Under the pieces are notes generated by a model. That model searched no databases. It was not told the origin of the DNA and saw only the letters and a program-made list of their open reading frames with translations. A stretch of 64,000 nt of DNA from Rhinopomastus cyanomelas. Lineage: Eukaryota > Chordata > Aves > Bucerotiformes > Rhinopomastidae. Below are positions 58,130 to 64,000 of the stretch, one piece after another. Position 1 is the stretch's first letter. Every line of letters begins with the position of its first letter. The stretch spans positions 992,001 to 1,056,000 of the forward strand of contig VXBP01007098.1 of assembly GCA_013400115.1 (NCBI GenBank), in the 5' to 3' direction. Both the position numbers and the translations under genes were made by a program.

Positions 58130-58812
58130 GATCTGACAGCTCTGTTGCAGTCCCTTGTACCTGAGCACCATTTCCCAGAGGGTCCTACTGGCTAACTCCT
58201 TGTAGAGCTGAAGTTTCCTGTCCTAAAATTCATAGTTGTGCCTGATTCATATCCCTTAGGACTGAGAGCTCCACCAGTGTGTGAGCACTGATGATCATCA
58301 GGTCCAGCATCATGTGCCCTCTGATGGGGTTGTATGACCTAGCTTAAGAAAGTATCTCCCAGTGCAGTCGAGGAGTCTCCTGAACGACCTACAGGTCTCC
58401 ATGGTACTTTTTCAGCAGATGTTGGGATGGTTGAAGTTCTCCAACACAATGAGAACCAACAAGGCTGAAATCTCCTGTAGCTGGAGTAAGAAGGCTTCAT
58501 CAGGTCAAGGCTATCCTTGACTAGGTGACCTGTAGTAGACACCATCACTAAGGTTTCCTTTGCTGCCTCAGTCTCTAATTCTTACCCATAAGATTTCCAC
58601 TTGCTCATGGCTATTCTTGAGGGACAAGCTCTTCACACTCTACCCATTTCTTGATGTTGAGAGCAATTCCCTCTCCTCACCCATTCCCTCTGAACAGCCT
58701 GTTGCTATAAACAGTCGCACTCCAGATATGGGAATTGTCCCACTATGTTCCAGTAATCAGGTCATAGTTTTCCAGCAGCCCAGTGGCTTCCAAATCCTCC
58801 AGTTTATTTCTC
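58130..58812 (-). repeat. Decayed CR1 ORF2 endonuclease-coding fragment, antisense
   Basis: On the minus strand, several segments match the CR1 apurinic-like endonuclease region. GGTGTCTACTACAGGTCACC encodes GVYYRSP (family GVYYRPP). GAACTTCAACCATCCCAACA encodes the NFNHPNI equivalent of the family's GDFNHPDI metal-binding motif. An earlier stretch matches the tryptophan/GIVPI...SGV region. Stops and frameshifts are numerous, so it is dead. The 3' end and reverse transcriptase are not adjacent. Confidence 0.65.
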
Positions 58813-61800
58813 ACTTATTCAAGAGAAGATAAACGGTAGCTCGATCCTGAGTTACAAACATCATTATGAAAGGGATTCTTGATGACAGACAGACCTTTAA
58901 TCTGGTGGTGTAAAGGCATAATAAGATCCCATGGCTGAAAGCTGAAGCAGGACAAATTCAGATTAGAAACAAGACAAATGTCGGCAACAAAGGTAATTAT
59001 CCAAACAGCTTTAAGGGATGTACCAGATTCTCTAACGCTTGATGCTTTCAAACCATAATTAGCTGTCTTTTCAAAAGAGGTGCTGTTCCTCAAGCAGAAA
59101 TTATGGTCTCCATGCAGAAATAATCAGAAGATGGTTTTTAGCTTGTATTAACCTAGAGGTCAAGTTAGATGATATTAATTACCCCCTTGGCCTTAAGATC
59201 CATGAATCTAGAAAAGTGGGGATAATGGCACATATTTAACTACCTTGTGCTCTGAATGAGAAAAATTGGGAGAATTGTTCAGTGAATAACATTTAGGCTA
59301 CTCTTTTGCTCATAACCTATCTGGGAACAACCCATTAACTCCTCAAGCGATGGACAGCTATCTTGCTCGATATTTTACTCAGAATCTGCGAGCTGTGCTG
59401 CCTAGTTGGCTAGCTAACGGCCAATGTGCCGCTTCACTTCTGTGACTGATTAGCACGAAGGCGAAACAGGCAGGCACATTCAAACATTTCCAATTCGTTC
59501 GAGTGAACATGTGTACAAAGGCGATTGGGAAATCCATGTTCCTTTAATCAAGCTCCATCATGTAGTGGTGATGGAGGAGCAGGCAGAAAGGGTGTGTGAG
59601 CATCACTAAAGCAGATTCATGTATTTTAAGTGCTGAGGTCTAATCAAGCCACAGTCACAACATTATTTTCCTCATTAGTCACCCAGGTCTGGGTGCATGG
59701 ATGCATTTTGTTTTGAAAATGAACAAACTCCCTGGACAATTTTTTTATACAGTGGGTAGTACAGTGAGGTCCTTTCAATGTAATTGAATCAGAAAATGCT
59801 TCAGATATTAGGCATTGAGAAAAGACAGCTTTCAAGTAATGCAGGTCCACGTCCATGGGTGGAAGCCCAGCTACTAGGAGACAAAACAGGCAGAGGCAAG
59901 TCACTTGTGTGGCACTTGGATATTACGAAACCAAGAGAGCAGCGTGAGGATAACCACAAAGAGGAACATCTGTTAAAGAAAAAAAATCCCTCCCAAAGCA
60001 GATCCTCTTTGGCTAAAGAGACCTATTTAAATGATTTAGTGATTTTTAGGACTGTGGAAGGACATCCCTGCTGGCAATGAGGCTTATCTGAGAGTGGTCC
60101 ACTGTGGAAGCAGGAGAGCTCCCCCTGGATCAAAGAGCCAGCCAGTCATGCCTGTGACATTGGACCACAAAGGGAAGGCACAGCAACAGGAAAGAAGTGT
60201 CTGTTCTTTTCAGAAGCATGTAACACACGATGCCCTTACTAAACTAAACTCCCCACCTCCAGGAGGTGTAACTATGATGCACACAAATACAGCAGAGTTG
60301 ATCATGGTCAGTCGTGAAAGCATTTGAAGGTACCAAGATCACCAGCAAGCACCAGCAAGCTTTGACAGCCCACAGTGGAGCCTGTGCTCCTGCAGCATCA
60401 GTGCTCACATCCCAGCCTGGGTCACACACAGTGCAACGGGCTCTCCGATGCCGTATCCCAGCTGCAGCACGGAGATACCCTGCAGAGGAGCCGAAAGCCT
60501 GCAGAAGCACAGTCAAGTATGATTAAGAGCCATTTGGCCTACAGTGAGCTTGTGAAATGAGCACAGCTTATACTCCACAGAGGTGTCAGGGAGAAGTGGA
60601 GAAGGCTGTGACAGACAGGAGGGAGTAGCTGCTTGTGTCAGGGGTCACTTTGTTTCTCACCTGTTAGTTGGCTTTCCTATTACAGCTCCAGCCTGGCGTG
60701 GAAATTACACTTGTTCTGTGCCTCCAGTTCAGTGCCAAATTGGAGGGAATATACAGCTGCCCTACTTTCACACACCTTCTGATGAGACTTGTGAATACCA
60801 GTTACAAAACCACTCCGTGCTGCTGGCACCTGGGGAGAGCACTACCCCCTGACACTCTGTGAAAATGGGATGCTTTGTCCCAGACTAATCTGCTCAGTCT
60901 GTATCAGGAGCTGTAAGAGCATCATCAGTGCTTCTGGAGACATGCCATGCTATGCAAACAAGAAATAATGCAATCATTTCCCTTTCCCCCACCCATGGGA
61001 GCAAACCTCTGAGTCATCAAACTTTGAGATAACTTAGCAGTACATGCGGACGGCAGTGCCCAGCTCAGCCAGCCAAGCGCTCCTCCTGCTGTCTAGGCAG
61101 GCTGACTGTCCTCTCTGCACCCCAAGGATGGTAGCACACAAGCTGCACACCTCAGCTCCTTCCCACAGTTCAGATGTCTGACCCATCACTGTGGGAGCTT
61201 GTTTCTGCCACTGCAGAGGGAGGCCGCTTTCACACCTGCAGAAAGACACCAGTGTCTGCAAACACCCTCCTGTCCTCTCTGGTGACAGTGTGAGGACAGA
61301 TGTGGATCCTGAAAAAGTACTGGCCTCCAGTTCTTCCCCAGAGAGGTGAGAACTTACTGGCCTTACTTACTGTTTACACGCCCTACCTGTTTGCAGCGTT
61401 AGCTAGTGAATGCTTGTGCTGCTGGACCATACGTCACAGTTTTATGATCCAAGCAGCTGGGATACAAACAACTGCCTCCATGAAGTATTTGCAGCCAGCA
61501 AGTCTGCTCTTCTCTTCCCTTCTGGGTTGGTGGTTAAGTGGAAGCTGGGTTAACTCACTATAAAGCTACTATAAGCCACCATAAAACTTTTTCATTGCCA
61601 AAAATAAGGGTCAGGGGTTTAAGTGCTTCTAAACTGCCTGTTCTGCATTCACTGCTGGTGGAACAGGGTGGAACAGCTTCAGTCCTAGTCATGACTGGGA
61701 ATGGTCTGTGCAACAAGGTCTCAGAGTAAACAGTCTCTGTTTCCCCAGATGTGAACTAACCCCACAGAGAGCAGTGGGTGTGGGGGGCATTTGTGCGATG

Positions 61801-64000
61801 GAGAGAATGTACTGGGTGTCTTCATCCCAAGAACCGGGCAAGGGTGGTTACCACAGACAGAAATTCAAATTCATGTCTAGTAGCTCCATTGGCTGTTCTC
61901 CCTTTGCATTTATGAGATTTATGTGGGTTGGCTCACAGGCCAGAAACAGGTACTGGGGAAAGGTTGGCTCTCCCACCCTCCCTTCCCCTCTACTTTTCTT
62001 CCCCCTTGCTGACTCAGACCATCAAAGCCACCTCTGAGCCTTTTCTCAGCCACAAGTCTAGGGAGAACTGGCGGTTTGAAAACTCCTGGAAGTTCGTGAC
62101 TTCACTGCAGGGATTTGGAAGGCTCCTTGTGCTTCAGTGAGCTGACAGAGATGCTCAGATGTATCTTTTGGGGGATCTGCTTCTCTAAACAACACTCAAG
62201 CCATTCCCACCAGCTGCTGTGAGAAGAGTGAGGAGATGGGAGATAGGAATGTGAGACCCATTCCTTGATTAGTGTGGCTTGTCCATCGAAGTCCTGTCAG
62301 CTTTTACTGCCCTGCTGACTGCCGCCTGCTATTGCCTCATGCTGGCCTCTTCTCTAGAGGCTCCTCTGCTTGCTCTGCTCTCCTTGTCGCTGTGTTCATG
62401 GGAACCTCTTTATTGTCCACTCCAGTGAGATGACAAAACGCAGCATCTGGTGCTGGGCATTTTGGGTTTATGAAATCTGTTAAAGAATCTGCGATGTGCA
62501 TAGGGCTGGGTAACAGCGGGGAAGGACAAGGGATGGCAGCACAGGGATGCACGTGCAGTTCACACTGGTTTACTCAGTGCTGCACAGACACTTCCCGGGG
62601 TGAGCAGGAGGAGGAATGGGAATGTCCTGGAAGAAATCCAGGGATTTCATGGAAATCACCCCCAGGTGATTTCCAAGCTGGCTGTACACACATAGGCATC
62701 CACCAACCCGCTTGCAAGCGCTTGCCATGTCTGTGGATAGGTTCTTTGGACCTACGTGACCACCTCAGAGATTTTTATGTCCTTCTTCATGGTCATGCTT
62801 CCTCTCCAGTGTGATTGTTCAGTGAGCTGCACTTGTCTCAGTCACTGTCTCAAAGCCCTTCAAAGACCAAGATCAAGGTGAAGACTAGGTCATCCCTGTA
62901 GTTTTTACTTCTCTCTTTCTTCTAACCACAACCAGCTCTTAGTCCATTGTTTGCAAGTTCTGGGGACTCCAGGAGATCCTCATCTTCTATTAGTTTCACA
63001 GTGAACTTCTTTGCCTATCTGCATGCTCTTCTGCATTTCTGCTGAGCTGTGGAGAGCTCTTAGCTCTCTTACACAGGAGTCTTTCTTGCTTTGCTGGATG
63101 TACACCACCGCATGGAGCTGAACACTTGAATGTTGTAGATCTTGGTCCCTTTTTCTCTCAGATCCATTCAAAAAGCCACAGAAAGACAATTTTGCCTCCT
63201 CCCTTCCCCTCCAGAAACTAAAACCTTGGAAGACCTGAGATGCTTTGCTCCAGCATTCCCAGAAGTTTGCTGAAAAGCTGCATGAAATAGTTCACACCAG
63301 GAGAAGCCTGTGCTCCAAAAAGTCTCCGGAATTTGGAAGTTATTATCACACAAAGTGCTTTAAACGTCACACAGAGTGGTCATCGTTGGCAATCTGCATA
63401 ACAGCCCTGGGAAATAAGTTATTTTGCTTCATGACAGCAGCAAAGAGTAAATGCCCTGGCTGGTCATTACAGGAGTTAACCGCTGATTCTGTTTATATTA
63501 AAAAACAAGGTTGGCTTCACTAACTAATAAATTGCCTGTGTACAACAGTTAACAAAAAGATCGCTTGTTAGATAATTGCTTAAGTCTTTTTTAAGTTGTT
63601 TTAATTAAGTTTTGGTAATTGGACTCCTCTCCACTTTATTTTCCCCTTCTTATGGAGTGGGAAAGGAATAAGCAGGTGAGTATGCGAAGGTGATATGAGG
63701 CAATGAAGGTATGATTGGAAATCCATAGGAAAACAAATCCCCATTGTCCCTCCAGAGGCTTGTAGGAAACTAGAGAAAAGTAGATTTAAATTTAATTTTG
63801 TTTCATTTACTTTGCCTCACAGAGTCTTGGCTCCTACTTCACTCCACTTGGTGAATTCGTAATAGAGACAGAGATGCTCAAGTCGGTAAATCTTCGTGTG
63901 CTCGCTCAATTTATTACGCGTGATATTACCCAGCCAAGCAATGTTGTGGGGAGCACTTTACAGCTTGACTATAAAGCCTCACTTACAGTTTAATCATGCC
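58813..64000. other. Repeat-poor intergenic end of the window
   Basis: No CR1 is seen in about 5.2 kb. At 59385-59540 and 63865-63960, AT-rich DNA retains CpGs and contains CCAAT/TAATC-like motifs, possibly conserved elements. Frames such as 61708-62037 and 62470-62814 (109-114 codons) have no recognisable content. Confidence 0.4.

Noticed and set aside
1..64000. CRISPR arrays, phage genes, operons or other prokaryotic systems
   Set aside because: No regularly spaced direct repeats, no ribosome-binding-site-led gene runs and no long tightly packed frames. The sequence is vertebrate.

Overview
This is vertebrate nuclear DNA, almost certainly from a bird. The evidence is about thirty CR1 retrotransposon fragments in both orientations, with their characteristic 3' ends (ATTCTATG/ATTCTGTG-type tails), plus several very old amniote repeats. 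I see no Alu, L1 or B1-type mammalian repeats. Many copies share the form 'gattggaagggacctc', and the CR1 density suggests a CR1-rich neoavian lineage. A piciform-like genome is possible, but that is a guess. There is no operon structure and no prokaryotic gene.

One protein-coding gene is supported: GALNT2 (polypeptide N-acetylgalactosaminyltransferase 2), on the minus strand. Its first coding exon lies at 14929-15045 and encodes 39 residues: an arginine-rich cytosolic tail, the transmembrane signal anchor and the start of the stem. It ends at a clean GT donor in phase 0. A CpG-island promoter (about 14860-15420) with GC boxes, an inverted CCAAT box and a YY1-like ATGGCG motif surrounds it. 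The 5' leader has a canonical G-quadruplex motif and possibly an overlapping upstream ORF. Positions 1-14926 are the 5' part of the long intron 1; the remaining exons lie outside the window.

Positions 15421-64000 are upstream intergenic DNA with no exon I can defend. From left to right it holds: a dense CR1 cluster (15470-18079) including a nested insertion and an 800-bp antisense copy; an interstitial telomeric CCCTAA tract (18882-18981); a quieter block (19000-26500) with old palindromic elements; scattered CR1s (26545-39080), including inverted arrangements at 37761-38359 and a CpG-rich patch at 38384-38575; a block with further old palindromes and a tRNA-derived SINE (41340-44980); sparse CR1 (46460-53437); and a terminal block (53438-64000) with a decayed CR1 endonuclease-coding fragment and several CpG-retaining, AT-rich stretches that could be conserved regulatory DNA.

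I did not find a new multi-gene biological system. The points most worth following are the interstitial telomeric tract, the architecture of the GALNT2 5' leader, the local duplication abutting an ambiguous base at 6686, and the set of ancient palindromic elements.
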